From positions 2,183,001-2,247,000 of the forward strand of contig PYIU01000011.1 of NCBI GenBank assembly GCA_003415625.1: DNA of 64,000 nucleotides. The letters are read 5' to 3'. Source of the DNA: Aquanectria penicillioides (taxonomy: Eukaryota > Ascomycota > Sordariomycetes > Hypocreales > Nectriaceae). Below the pieces are notes generated by a model that saw only the letters and a program-made list of their open reading frames with translations, was not told the DNA's origin and made no database searches. The position numbers were made by a program, and so were the translations under genes. Below are positions 35,440-47,483 of the stretch, piece by piece (the stretch's first letter is position 1; each line of letters starts with the position of its first letter).

Positions 35440-36488
35440 ATGCAAGTCGCTTGGGAACGTCTGATTCGGTTTGTCGCCACAGACGGGCGCGTCTTACGCG
35501 GCGAACCAATTCTTCTCAACCCCCACTTCGACATTGGAGACACGGCAGAAGACGCAAAGCTCCAGGTCAAAGTAATCGAAGGCGATGACCTTGACGACGC
35601 CACGGGTACGGCAAAGGTGACAGATGAAGTCGTCACAATTGAGCGACTGTTGGGACCGCTTGCCCCAACTGATGTCCGAGTCATTTGGTGCATCGGATTA
35701 AATTACGCAACACACAGTAAGTAAATAAGCCCCCGACTATTTGCAATATTCTCATACCGAGCCAGTTTGAGAAGCTAGCAGGAAGCCATCCCAATTCCCC
35801 TTCATGTTTTGCAAGCTGTCCGGGGTCCAAGACCACAATGCTCCGGTCATGTTTCCAAGATTGCACAAGATGACCAAAGTGATTATGAAGTAGAGCTAGT
35901 CAGCAATATCTCTCATGCTCTCCAATTCGGATACTGAGACAGCATCCATGAGTTAGCGTCTCATTATTGGAAAAGACGCAAAAGATGTTAGCAAGGAAGA
36001 AGCGCTTGATTACGTCGCTGCGTACACGGTCGTCAACGACATCTCGTCTCGCAAGCTACAGCGTGGTCCTGCATTGGCAGGCCCAGTACCACAATAGGGC
36101 TTCTCCAAAAGGTTCGACACGTTTGCACCTCTGGGGCTTGTATTGGTGCGCAGCACCCTCATCCCCAACCCAGCTTCACTGCATCTCCGAACTATCGTAG
36201 ATGGAGACATTCGTCAATATTCTGGTGTTGGTGATCTGCTGTTCGATATCCCTTACTTGATCGCATACTTCTCAACAGGCACCACACTGCAGAAGGGAAG
36301 CATTTTCATGACCGGCTCTCCTGAAGGTATGCATTTTATCGTATAATCTTTTGAAACTTCAAGTAAACTGATCTCATACAGGTGTTAGTGCTGGGCTTAA
36401 TCCTCCCAAGTATCTTATGCCGGGGGCCAAGTTGAAGGTCCACATCTCAGAGCTTGGAACACTTGGGAATAAGGTAGGATTTGCTTAA
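35440..36488 (+). pseudogene. fumarylacetoacetate hydrolase-family gene (fumarylpyruvate hydrolase-like), broken
   Basis: The frame opens with an N-terminal FAH-like domain and the IWCIGLNYATH segment, then a 55 nt intron (35717-35771). Conserved blocks follow: FPFMFCK, QDDQSDYEVEL, an intron ending near 35,955, IIGKDAKDVSKEEALDYV, NDISSRKLQ, FDTFAPLG, IFMTGSPEG, and after another intron a C-terminal GTLGNKVG. Two lesions break it. A one-base loss near 35,850 shifts frame between the PVM and KIAQDD segments. An in-frame TAG at 36095-36097 stands where the family has Trp (TGG), just before GFSK. No splicing choice of normal length removes the stop. The intact enzyme would split fumarylpyruvate (or maleylpyruvate) into pyruvate and a C4 acid, the step after gentisate ring opening. 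Sequencing error is an alternative for the frameshift, less so for both lesions. Confidence 0.8.
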
Positions 36489-36811
36489 TTGTACGAGGTC
36501 AAGATATCAGAGAGGGGAGGCCGGTGTAACCCCGAAAATTCATTCTTGCAAGAATCCCATGGCGACATGTGGCTCCAAGACGCCATCAAGCCGCCTTAAT
36601 CTGCTCCTGCCGTAGTTGAGGTGTATGTGGAGATTCGGAATGCGGAACGGAAGTGGAAGGTGGGCCTTCCTAAAATAGCCAATGCGTACTTGCTGCGTTG
36701 CTTAAAATCAACCGGCTGAGGGCAAGCGATGGGGTTGGAGGGGCAAGAGCTGCCTGCACCTTGCCATCTTAATCCCTATCCTCCAATCCTGAGTTCTTGG
36801 GACAATAAAGA
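36489..36811. promoter_or_regulatory. promoter of the cluster Zn2Cys6 regulator
   Basis: 323 bp. It carries three close CGGAA copies at 36636, 36643 and 36648, on the plus strand, about 165 bp before the regulator's ATG. An open frame also crosses this spot, so chance or residual coding cannot be excluded. Confidence 0.4.
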
Positions 36812-39528
36812 ATGACGAATATCAAACCCAGCGACAGTGCCTCCAATGTTGCGACGGCCAAGAATTCCCATAAGAATGTTGACGGCTTTGATACGTCCAA
36901 TAACAAGCGACGTCGCACTGCACTTGCTTGTAGCCCTTGTCGCATCCGCAAGTCTAGGGTAGCTCTCCTCGGAACCCGCTTCGGTGCCTGGCAGCATCTC
37001 CTTGTACGTCTCTTCATCGCTAATCTATGTATTTGTAACCCAGTGCAACGGAAGTCGCCCAAAATGTTCATTATGCGAGAAAATGGGATTCGAATGTGTG
37101 TATGAAATGCCTAATTCATCGGCCAATCTCATAATTGGAAAAGAGTGCGTACGGAAACATCCCTAAAAGATGAAACAAATTCGTATATTTAACTTAACAT
37201 CTCTTGTAGCATTATTACCAGTTTAGAATCACGAGTTGAAGCACTCGAGAAAATAATGCGACACTCAAATGGCTGGTTAGATACTTCGGATCTAGAAAAC
37301 CATTGCACAACACCAACATCCTTCCCAAGTGAAGTTATATCAGAACCAACGGCCCCTGCAGTGGGCACAGTAGTTGTCAGTCTGCAGAACCAAGAGTCAG
37401 ATCAGCTAGCAGATGCCAATGAACCTGACGGTATGGCAATGTCTCTTATTGATGAACAAGACTGTGGTTACTTTGGTAAGTGGAATGGCATAAGCGATAG
37501 TAACATACCCATTGTTCACAGTGATAGGCCCATCATCCAATATCTCCCTCATGCGTGTCATTTTCCGAGCGATGGCGAAGAGAGGACCTGGAAGTAACGT
37601 ACCGAGCCCTTCATTGAATGGGGAAGTATATGCGAAGGATACAAATACCACCAATATTATTGAAACCCAAGCTCAGCCATCTGGCGATCATACCACGACA
37701 GCACCTACATTATGGGATGGACATAATCATCTCCCTCCTGATCACGAAACTGAGTATCTGATTGGAAAGTACTTTTCTAACACCGGCATGTTGTTCCCCT
37801 ACATCCATGAGCCGTCATTTCTCGAGACTTATCGCCAGTTAAAACAAAAGCAGTTCCATGCTAAAGTACGCCGGACCTGGCTGGGCCTGCTGAATATGGT
37901 ACTCGCAATGGCAACGTGTGGGTTGAGCAACGATGGAGATGACAAACGTCTTCTCATCACTGTCAAATCTGATATTTTCTTTAAGCGAGCACAAGAGCTT
38001 TGCAAAAAGCAAATGATTAGGGGGACGACTCTGGAAACAGGCAAGTTAATTTTACGTTCCAGGCTGCTGGCTGGTTGCTAACTTTATCTAGTCCAATACT
38101 TGCTGCTCACTAGCCAATACCTGCAGGGGACACAAAAGGCCGTGCAGACATGGATCACTCATGGCCTCGCCGTAAAAGCAGCGCTTTCCATTGGACTACA
38201 CTCAAAAGAGGCTTCACGAAATGCACCACCGATTGAACAAGAGATGAGGAAGCGCACGTGGTATGGATGTGTGATTCTAGACCGGTGTGTTATGCACATG
38301 AGATGACGATTGGATAACATTCTAATTGGGTATAGAAGCCTAAGCATGACCTATGGTCGACCAAGCACTATTCCGGAAGATTACGTCAAGCTTGATCTCC
38401 CTACAGTGGTCTCAGGAGATGTTGGGGGAGAAATTGGGGTTGCCTTTTATACAGCTACCATGTGGGTCTTCATCGTCTCGTCTCATATACTCATACCTAA
38501 CGTCTCAGAACATTGTACAAATTCCTTTGGAAAATTATGGGCAGTCTCTACGGAAACAACTTGGGTTGTGATGAGCCTTTCGAAATGGACATTCCCGCTC
38601 GAATATTTCACCTGCAGCAAGAAATGACTTCATGGCGGCAAGCATTACCCCCGGGGCTATCACTTGTTTCACTCTCCAACATTGTACATGTGAATCAAAT
38701 AGCGCCACAAACTGAGCGATACCGCTTTATTTTGACATTGAGATACCTCAACACCCAGCTGCTCCTTCAACGACCGATGTTGACCAAGTTACTCAAGGCC
38801 GATATCGACCCTGCCAGGCCGCAACATTCATTAAATCAGGCACAGACTAGACTCACACGACAATGTGCCGAGTCGGCAGAGGAGATAATCTTCTTGATTT
38901 ACCACGTGCTTACTACTAGAGAATTGGGAAACGACTTTCTCGGGGCGTGGTGGTTTACAATTTATTACAGTAAGAAGGCCTCTTGTTACCGATTAGCAAC
39001 TTAATCACTGTTATCTGATTCGGTATTTAGCATTCAACGCAGGGCTGGTCATATTTGGCAGTCTTCTTATTCCCATTGACGATTCTGAGGCGGAATTTAG
39101 CAGACTTCACCGAATGGAGAGCGGGAGAGATACATTATTCAAGGCCATTGAAGCTCTTACTCGCCTCGGTACAGGTAGTATACTGCTTCGGCGATGTATT
39201 GCATACCTTCGGCAACTATTGCGTTTAGTTGATGAATTGAGTAAGTCAATCCGAACACCTGGCTTGGCTGCATCACTTGGAATCCAGCTAATTTGGAACA
39301 TCCAGTCATGGCACCAGCATTTGCGATAAAACGCGGGCCACATCAGGTGTAGGCCAGAATCTATCGATATCAGTAGCCGGCTTCACTGAAGAACTCGATC
39401 CAAACTTGATGATGGAACCTCCTCTCCTACAAAATTATGCCGGGTTGGAAGACGAGATCGACCTCGGTCCATATGTCAACAGTGAATTTCAGAGATGGTT
39501 TGCGGGCTCAGTGTGGCAAGATAGGTAA
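36812..39528 (+). CDS. Zn2Cys6 transcription factor of the aromatic cluster
   Basis: Nine exons (36812-36958, 37044-37144, 37210-37475, 37522-38040, 38092-38284, 38336-38461, 38509-38969, 39031-39240, 39347-39528) sum to 686 codons, giving 685 residues. Splicing exon 1 to 2 restores a perfect C-x2-C-x6-C-x6-C-x2-C-x6-C cluster (ACSPCRIRKSR, CNGSRPKCSLC). A short coiled coil follows (ITSLESRVEALEKIM). The middle is the fungal transcription factor domain (FSNTGMLFPYIHEPSFL, then LYLQ-like helices and SMTYGRPSTIPEDYV). Intron 4 begins GCAAGT, a GC-AG intron. The last intron (106 nt) is longer than the rest; choosing its acceptor at 39346 keeps the C-terminal frame. Position inside the catabolic genes suggests it is their pathway regulator (inference). 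Confidence 0.87.
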
Positions 39529-39809
39529 CTTGGGAGACAATAATTGAAGGAATCTTAGCACACGATTGTATGATAAGCCGATTCTACATCCCCGGAAGGT
39601 GGTAAACTAAGTAAAGACACATAGCATGCGTCGTCAATAAATTACGCATAGCTCAAGGCATCGGCTTCTTCTGAGTGGGACCATGTTGTAGGGTCATCGT
39701 GCCGAAAGACTTGGATTGAATTGAGTAGGATTAGAATACTATACTATTTGAAAGTACGATAGTGTCAGCCCTCGCATCCCACTTTCCCATAAAGCCCCCC
39801 TAGTGAAGA

Positions 39810-41601
39810 TCAATGACTCGCCAATGGTCCAGTATAAACCTTGCGCCCACGCACAATCCAGTCGGCAGTGGCTAAAATGAGAACTGATCCAAGCACAACA
39901 CCCGCATAATTCATGTTTGTAGGGGTAACAGGTTGAAATGGTGGCAGAAGTAAAAAGATGCAAATAAAAACATTATAGCAGATAGCCAAACCATTGGTGA
40001 TGACGCCGACTGTGGGTGAAAGACGCCAGGGGCCATACTGTAGCTTCTCGGGAGTCCATATTTTCCTATACAGCATAGCGACAATTGGGAGGAGGTATGT
40101 CAGACAAAGAGTTACCACAGTGAGAGAAAGTATGGCGTTGAAGGCTGTGGTGGATGCGATATTCAACAGGCCAAGTATGACCAAGAACACGGAAGAAGAC
40201 ATGACTGCATTGGATGGAATGTGTCGTCGACGGTCTAAGCGTGATAGCCAAAGGCAGAAAGGAGGAGCACCGTCGCGAGCAAAGGCCCATAGAGTGCGCG
40301 AAGTTGATGCGAGCAACCCCACTGTAGCCAATGATGCTGAGATGATGATTGTGCACGTCATTGCGCTGGCTGCCGGGAGATTGCCTCGGGTCATTTGTGC
40401 GAATATTTCTATAGCTGGAAACCCGGTCGGGGTATCAAGCGCAGTTTGGAGATCTCCCATGCCAAAGAGCAGAGCAATGAGCATCGCGAAGCCCATCACC
40501 CCGTTAATGACTAGGGAGCCGACCATAGCGCGGGGGACACCAACACGGGGGTCATTCATTTCTTCGGACATATGCGTTGCAGAATCGTAGCCTTTGGTCG
40601 TATTAGATTGAACTTTGACAGGTTTGAGATGCTTTCATACCAATCATGATGTAAGAGGACGTCAATAATCCAAGACACCATGCTATTCCGTCACTCTCCC
40701 AGCCGGTACTGTTTTCAAAATGCGTGAAAGCGAATTGCGCCGAGTTTCTGGTAGGTGGAAGAACGGCAATGGCGATAATCATTGCGAAGAAGAAGAGAAC
40801 ATGAAGCGTCATGATGAGGTTTTCCAACATGGGTAGGAGCCTGCTCCCCCATAGGTTAAGACCAAATGCAATGGCCAATACGGCAATGTATAGCAGAGTG
40901 CCATGCCATCTTTCCGGAGTGTAGTCGGGGTAGTTCAGAGTAATGAGACCTTGAATAAGTGTTCCCGATGCAAACGGTGCGCTCGCCGTTAACGCTAGCC
41001 ATCCAAGCAGGGTAAGCCAACCGGAATACCAACTCAAGATGGCTCTATGCGAAGGAGAGCTCAATTGTGCGATGAAATGATATTGACCACCTGCAGATGG
41101 ATACCTTTGAATTTTAGTCTAATTACTCTGGATATGGGGAGATTGGAGACTCACATGGATGCTGGCTCTGACAGCGACATGGCTGTGCAAATACTCCCAA
41201 TCAAGGCAGCTGTACTTGGGGGCCACACGATTAGATTGTACAGTCTTAGCATTCAGTGATTCGGATCCTGACCGATGAAGCCATAAACAAGCGAAACTGG
41301 GCCACCGCTTCTCAAAGCCGATCCCATGGTGCTGCAGAGCCCCTCCCATGTTGCCATGAGCGACACGGCAAGGGAGAGCATCGACAACGTGTTGAAGTTT
41401 TTGTATGTCTATTTCGCGTTAACATGGTCATATGAGACGCAAGCAAGAATATTACCTCTACTGTTGATTGGCAAGGCTCAGCGACGACAAAATCTTCCGA
41501 CGCCGGCTCGGCCTTCTTCGAGGTGGCTGGAATTTTCCCATTAGCTGAGCTTGATGCGGTTGGGCATTAGAGTTCCTCTTACATGGAGTTGGAGACGCCA
41601 T
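39810..41601 (-). CDS. APC-family amino acid/choline-type permease
   Basis: Multi-exon minus-strand gene. After a tiny first exon (ATG at 41601) and short introns, the protein reads through a cytosolic N-tail into SMLSLAVSLMATWEGLCST and MGSALRSGGPVSLVYGFI, then SLSEPASMYPSAGGQYHF rebuilt across an intron near 41,100-41,150. These are hallmarks of fungal GABA/choline/basic amino acid permeases of the APC superfamily. About twelve hydrophobic helices follow, with GYDSATHMSEEMNDP-like sequence at the join near 40,570-40,600 and LASTSRTLWAFARDG later. Plasma membrane importer. Within the cluster it may bring in the aromatic or amino-acid-like substrate (inference). It is divergent from the FMN dehydrogenase gene and convergent with the regulator. 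No lesion seen. Confidence 0.85.
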
Positions 41602-42024
41602 GTTGGTAACAAACCAAACGATGATAGTAAAACGAGAAGATAATTTTTTTTGCTCAACTAGAATAATGATGAGCATTCCAAAAAGCGAACGACAAAAACA
41701 AGAAGATTATCATTGATGATGATATGAAATAAATAACCTTTAAAACTAGCTACTGTGAAAGTTAGTCTCATAACTTCCCCGCATTTTACGATCCAGGCCG
41801 GGAGCATCCCCGAGCAAGCAGCTGATTGGTTGTTTAAGAACACTTGTGAACCCCTGAGACGGTCGGGCGAGGGTAATCAAACGACATCGGATGCGGAAAC
41901 ATATTCGGAATGTTCCTATCATCTCGTTATCTTGAGGGCATAGATATCTCTGGCTTCACGGCCTAGCGATATCGACTCTCCAAGACGCAGTGTACCACAT
42001 CTGCCTCAATCGCATCACTGTGGC
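41602..42024. promoter_or_regulatory. divergent promoter, permease / FMN dehydrogenase
   Basis: A 423 bp shared spacer. It contains CGGAAA at 41894 and CGGAAT at 41906 in the same orientation, with another CGGAT at 41888, fitting the motif seen across the cluster. Confidence 0.45.
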
Positions 42025-43650
42025 GTGAGTAGTCGTCGATCGGCAGATATGTCGAGAAAAATTCCTGTACTGGAAATTCAGCAGCACAACAAAGCCGACG
42101 ACGTATGGCTAGTTGTTGATGGTCAGGTTTATGACATGACGGCCTTTGCCCCAAAGCATCCAGGAGGGGCGGAAAGTATGTCCTTTTGGTGTACGCTTTT
42201 TGTTTGGTGCCGTCGTATTGCTAACACCGCCACTAGTCATCTACAAATATGCAGGAGGCGATGCCTCAGAGGAGTATAATGGGGTCCATGCGCCCTCCCT
42301 CATCTCCAAGATGCTTGAGAAGCAGTATCACATGGGGCCTTTGGATCAATCGACAGTTACAGATAGCTGGGAGGCAACAGCTGCCCCCAAGATTGCCCAG
42401 ACGACCAACGCATCATCGCCAGAGAAACCAGACTTGAGTGAGATCATCAACCTCTACGACCTTGAGGATGTTGCTAGTCGGACACTGTCCAAAAAGGCAT
42501 GGGCATACATCAGTGGAGCGTCCAACGACAACATTACACGTGATGCAAATGCAACTGCGTTGAAGCAAATTTGGTTTCGTCCAGCCATCATGCGAAACGT
42601 AGGAACTGTCGACACCAAAACTCGTCTTTTCGGATGCAATCTCAATGTTCCAATATTCATCTCGCCTACCGGTGCCGTCAGAACTGCAGGTCCGGAAGGC
42701 GAGTTGGCATTAGCCAAGGCGGCTAGCACCAGGGGTATCATCCAGTGCATTTCCACCCCGCATCCTATCCATATCAGGAAATTCTTGATGTCACTCCACA
42801 GCATGCTTTCTTTCAGCTGTATGTCAACAAGGACCGTAAGAAGTCTGAAGAGGTCCTCAAACAGGTTACCTCCTCAGGAAAGGTCAAGGCCATCTTTGTC
42901 ACAGTGGACCTTCCGGTGGTATCAAAGAGAGAAGCAGATGAGAGGGTGAAACCGGAAACGCCGATTGCCAACGTCAACATGGGCTTGACGACGCGGGGCA
43001 AAGACAAGAAGGGAGCCGGACTTGCTCGCCAAAATGGCTCTTTCATTGACCCAACCTTGAATTGGGATGATATCTCCTGGATCAGAGCAATTACAACATT
43101 GCCTATCGTCGTTAAGGGCATCCAACGATGGGAAGATGCCAAACTAGCTATGCAGCATAGGTGCCAAGGAATTGTCATAAGTAATCACGGTGGTAGGGCA
43201 GCAGATACCGCGCAGCCTGCTATTGTCAGTTTGCTTGAGCTACACAAAAACTGCCCTGAAGTCCTTGAGTCGATGGAGATCCTCATTGACGGAGGTTTTC
43301 GAAGAGGCTCGGACGTGGTCAAAGCGATATGTCTCGGTGCTTCCGCGGTCGGATTTGGTCGACCATTCCTGTATTCCGTAAACTACGGCCAGGAGGGCGT
43401 AGAACACGCCATTGACAGTGAGTCTCGCTGTACCTCGAAACTAATGCAGGTCTCAGTTGGCGCATTTTTACTGATGATTGAAACAGTCATTCGCGACGAA
43501 GTCGAAACGGCAATGCGGCTTTGTGGCATGACGCATCTTATGCGGGATGCCAGCCCAACCTACGTGAACATAGCTGAGCTCGACCACCTTGTAAGAGGTA
43601 ATAATCACCCTTATGCAAAGAAGATAGTCAGGAGAGATTCCAAATTATGA
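42025..43650 (+). pseudogene. cytochrome b5 / FMN-dependent 2-hydroxyacid dehydrogenase, one frameshift
   Basis: Domain order is that of flavocytochrome b2. An N-terminal cytochrome b5 fold has heme ligands in KHPGGAE and in the later DASEEYNGVHA segment. It is followed by an FMN-dependent alpha-hydroxyacid dehydrogenase barrel: IFISPTGA, PIVVKGIQ, the catalytic His in SNHGGR, LIDGGFRRGSDV and GFGRPFLY. The start may be 42025 or the in-frame ATG at 42049. From 42049 the exons 42049-42175, 42237-43417 and 43487-43650 total 1,472 nt, one short of a multiple of three. The frame breaks near 42,756 in a CCCCG run within the conserved ISTP-ASYPY block; one missing C would repair it, and no intron can. 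Substrates of the family include L-lactate and mandelate. A real mutation or a homopolymer sequencing error are both possible. Confidence 0.75.
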
Positions 43651-44538
43651 GGTCTGCCCATGTTGCAGAGCTATCTCACACACGTCAGGTTGAAGTCAGA
43701 TAGAAATCGCAAAGTTTTACAGTTGGCATAATTGTAAATATTTACGCATTGTTGAATCAATGGTGACAGTTGCGAGGGCCACCAAGGCTGCTGGGAATCA
43801 AGATGTGAACAGCGCGATGCGCACCCAATCGTTCTGTTCATCCTCTTACGGTCCTCGCTTCATGGATTGCCTATCTTATCTTAGCAATATACTCTGAATG
43901 GTCTGGTTTATCTTTCATAAAAACTTCTATTATACAAACCTAAATGCCGGGACTAATTTGATGTTATCGCGGATCTGTCAGGAGGGCCGTGGGGGAGTTA
44001 CTTCGGAACGGAACGACGGAACGGAACGACGGAACGGAATGGGGGATCGGCATCATGCGACCTACCAACACAATGATAACAAACGTAACCAAAATTAGTC
44101 GCGATTAAATATGATTAGCTAATTCGTGTGTCAATCCGAATTCAAGTGGCACTGTTGGGCAGTAGATTGATGTCCCCTCGATGGCCTAGGTTCACGACAT
44201 CAACCGGGTGATAGTGCGAAATGTAAGTCAGCTATAGCTCGCCCGGTTTACTGCAATCCGACAATTCAGTGTTATCTTTCCATGACCTGGCTCTTGCTCC
44301 TTACGAGAATTATAGAACTGATCGCCGTGGAGAGGGCAAAGGTGTACAATCTAAACTCGGCAATTCTCGGGATATATTCTAGAGAGAAGGCCGCACAGCA
44401 TATTCACGTATAGCGAGTGGAAATTTGAGAGCGACAAGATTGAAATAACGAATTCGTGGAATACAGAACCTATCCCCAGGTGGTCTAAGAAGCCCGGTTG
44501 GGCAGACTAGGCCTGTCTATTGAGATTAGCCACCCACC
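43651..44538. other. convergent spacer with CGGAA array
   Basis: 888 bp between the 3' ends of the FMN dehydrogenase (plus) and the FAD monooxygenase (minus). No gene seen. It holds the 13 bp tandem array annotated separately. Confidence 0.5.
44004..44040. repeat. 13 bp tandem array containing six CGGAA boxes
   Basis: Nearly three copies of a 13 bp unit (CGGAACGGAACGA). CGGAA begins at 44004, 44009, 44017, 44022, 44030 and 44035, spacing alternating 5 and 8 bp. It lies between two convergent genes of the cluster, so it is either a low-complexity repeat or a binding array away from a promoter. Confidence 0.75.
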
Positions 44539-46088
44539 TTAGTGGCCGTTCTGGGTTGCCGCTTTTCTGCGAGCATTCAGCATTTCCTTGACATGAGCCT
44601 TCATGTCATAGCTATTTCCTTCAATCAGCCTAGACCCCAGTGGCGCATCATTGTACTTACAGGTTCATTTCTTCGATAGTCAGCTTATTTTCTTCATTCT
44701 CAACGGCGTAGACGGTTGTATTCGTGTTACTGGAGAAACCTTCCATCTGTCAACCTTATGTGTACCTTGCAGGAGGAGATGGGTCTTACCGATACGCTCG
44801 TTAATATTCTCTCGTGCACGAGCTGATGCCGCCTGAACTTTGGTCCCCCTTGGCCTTCGGACCTGTTCGTAAATTTGTAGAGCCTCTCGGATGTCACCGG
44901 TGAAATTCTCCTTGCCAAAGACAAGCCCCAAGGCTGCCGCATCCTCAATAGCTTGACATGCACCCTGGCTTTGATCGGGCATCATCTTGACAAATTCAGT
45001 TAGCATCAGTGCACTTCCCAGCCTATAGATCAGGCCTATACTCACTGGATGCGCCGCATCACCCATGATGCAGGCTAAACCCTTTTGCCAGAAGGGGTAG
45101 GGTTCGTGGAGCCACAACCTCCATGGGCGGACTTCGTAACCCAGCTCCAAGTGCTTGAAGACTTGACGATCTAAATCCGGATACGGAGCCAGTAGTTCCT
45201 CGACGGTTGCAGCTTGGTCCCACGATTGATTGGCTAGATCTCCAGCTTCTCGGGGGAAGAAGCAGTAGTAGGACAGAAGACGACCGCCATTACAAGGAGA
45301 TAGGACAATCTTGAAATGTGTGTGGTAGCCACCCCAGTATTCGATGGCGCTGTTCTTGGAGTAATCGACCAAGCCAAGCTCAACCGCCTTCTTAGTATCC
45401 ACGTTGGTATGGAGGCAGGTGCAGGTAGCAGGCTTGCGAACTGTCTTGATGCCCAAGACTTGACGGATTGTGGAGCCAATACCATCAGCCCCGATAACTA
45501 CGTCATGCTTCACCTTGGTCCCATTGGTGAAGGTGATCTCGCCAGTTTCGAGGTTTACACCCTCAGCCTAGCACAACCTCAGCATGAAGGCACTTAGAAG
45601 CATCAGTTTCTCCAGAAATTACCTTGTGATTAACGATCAGTTTCGCTGGGATACCTTCTCCATGATTCCCAATGGCACTGTCTTTCAGCATCCGATGCAT
45701 ATACTGCCGGTGAAACATATAGTACACCTATCGAGTAATTAGCACATATCCCGAGTAAAACATGGGATAAACGCACATATCCCCATCGCTCCTTATAGTC
45801 GGATAGGTCATACACACTGACGGGCTCACCCGTCTTCCAGTCACGGCTGATCAGCTTCTCTAGAATGACGGGATCACCAAGCTCAATGTTGACTTTCCAG
45901 TCCTCAAGCCATCGGGTCCCATTGGCGGCACATGAGATTGATGCGCCAACTTCTCCTGCAAAGTCAGCTCGCTCGTAGATGGTGACTTTGTGTCCCTGTC
46001 TACGAAGGGAGACTGCTGAAGCCTGGCCGCCGATACCGCCACCAATAATGGCGATATCAAGCTGCCTCCAGGTGTTTCCAATGGCCAT
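44539..46088 (-). CDS. FAD-dependent monooxygenase, salicylate hydroxylase family
   Basis: Six exons (46088-45777, 45727-45623, 45567-45046, 44985-44790, 44739-44661, 44611-44539) sum to 429 codons, giving 428 residues. The FAD dinucleotide motif GGGIGG lies at residues 16-21, the DG motif in VVIGADGIGS at about 164-173, and the second FAD motif GDAAHP near 311-316, joined by splicing to the conserved DQSQGACQAIEDA. Flavoprotein hydroxylases of this group use NAD(P)H and O2 to hydroxylate benzoates, for example salicylate or 3-hydroxybenzoate. With a gentisate dioxygenase in the same cluster, a hydroxybenzoate to gentisate step is the most economical reading (inference). No lesion seen. It is divergent from an SDR gene. 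Confidence 0.88.
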
Positions 46089-46631
46089 ATTTGGATGGTT
46101 GGAAGTTCTCTTTTCCTGGAGTGAATTCTATGTCGTGTTGTCGAATAATGTAAGGGTACGATCTGAAGGCTGGCCTGTGATATTTCACATCACTCAGTCT
46201 ATTATTAAACACTGCAACTTCCGTCTCTTTTTGGTCAATTGATAAGCTAGGAAATATGCGGCTCGCGGTTGGCCACGAGAGTGTCCCGATCTATCCCCGG
46301 TATCAGCCACTACATGGTCTTGACTCCTTGTGTATGGAAAACTCAATGGTCAACCCCACAATGCGCATCTCAGCCATCCGACGCGCAGTGGCGCTACGAG
46401 CTTCCTAATGTTCCGAATTTTGAGGAGAGAACCGGTTCCGCAATTCCGTTATTATCCATCACGCGACGTGGCAATCTTTCTAAAATATTCTTCAATTGGT
46501 AAGAAAATATTGGAGAGCATTCAAATAAAAGCTAACGTCAGATGCAAAAGACGCTGTTCAGGCCTTGGTAGTGTGCATTCTGCGATAGATACTTATTTCT
46601 AAGCCATCACGGCCATCATCCATATACCAAA
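46089..46631. promoter_or_regulatory. divergent promoter, FAD monooxygenase / SDR
   Basis: A 543 bp shared spacer. TTCCG (CGGAA on the other strand) occurs at 46411-46415, 46436-46440 and 46444-46448; the last two are 8 bp apart, matching the spacing seen near 50,080 and in the 44,004 array. Confidence 0.45.
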
Positions 46632-47483
46632 ATGGCTTCATTCACAAACGTGCGCGATTCATTCAACATTAATGGTCGAAATTACGTCGTGACAGGAGGT
46701 GCACAGGGCATTGGTTTCGCAGTTGTTGACGCGATAGCCCAAATGGGCGGAAATGTGGTGGCGCTAGATATCAAGGAGACCCTGGGACAGGATTTCAACG
46801 CCTTAGCAACTAAATACGGGGTCAAGGCTGCTTATGTTCACACTGATGTGACTGACGAGAAGAGCCTTACCGATGCTTTCACACAAGCAGTGGAAGTATT
46901 AGGCACCATCGACGGGTGCGTAACTTGTGCTGGCCTCGCGCTGGAGAAGGCATTTGAGGAAAGCGGTTGGGAAGAAGCAAAACGAATTCATGACGTCAAT
47001 GTGAGTTTCAACTACAAATGAGAAGGTTTAAGCTAACTTGGAGAATAGGTTATTGGGACGTACTTTTCGACACAGCTTACAACCAAGCAAATAAAGAAAC
47101 AGGGCAGTGGAGGTAGCATTGTGCTTGTGGCATCCGTGACTGCTCACACAGTACTACCACACCACCGTATGTCTGCTTACAGTGCAACAAAGGGAGCGGT
47201 GAAAACTCTATCCCAGTCACTGGCCGTCGAGCTTGCACCATACAAGATCCGTGTCAATACTATATCCCCAGGCTTCATTGACACGGAGATGACGCAGGAA
47301 GTAAGAAAAGCGAATCCGGCAATGAATGAGATTATGGTGAACACTCCGCCACTCCAGCGTATTGGTACGAGGGATGATCTCACTGGAGCGGTTATCTATC
47401 TTCTTAGCGATGCTTCCAGTTACACCACTGGCGCAGATATTGCTATTACGGGAGGTCTTCACGTGGGTCGAATCGGTACCTAG
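46632..47483 (+). CDS. short-chain dehydrogenase/reductase of the aromatic cluster
   Basis: Two exons (46632-47000, 47049-47483) sum to 268 codons, giving 267 residues. The cofactor motif TGGAQGIG lies at about residues 22-29, the Asp of VVALDIKE at about 46 favours NAD(H), and the catalytic YSATK with Ser in LVASVTAH follows after the intron. The C-terminal ITGGLHVGRIGT is usual for classical SDRs. Closest in style to sorbose/mannitol dehydrogenase-like fungal SDRs, but this does not fix the substrate. Its place between the monooxygenase and the ThDP enzyme suggests oxidation or reduction of an aromatic alcohol, aldehyde or dihydrodiol intermediate (inference). Confidence 0.88.

Noticed and set aside
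36601..36720. Extra coding exon after the FAH-family pseudogene
   Set aside because: An open frame is present, but the family C-terminus already ends at 36488 and nothing here resembles it.
39241..39352. Apparent frameshift truncating the cluster Zn2Cys6 regulator
   Set aside because: A 106 nt intron (39241-39346, GTAAGT to CAG) restores the C-terminal frame exactly and gives 686 codons, so no lesion is needed.
41400..41601. Apparent frame break at the N-terminus of the APC permease
   Set aside because: Two short introns, one right after the first 19 nt of coding sequence, give a continuous family-like N-terminus.
42049..43650. Intron as an explanation of the frame break in the FMN dehydrogenase
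   Set aside because: No GT-AG pair near 42,756 gives the required phase without deleting a conserved block.
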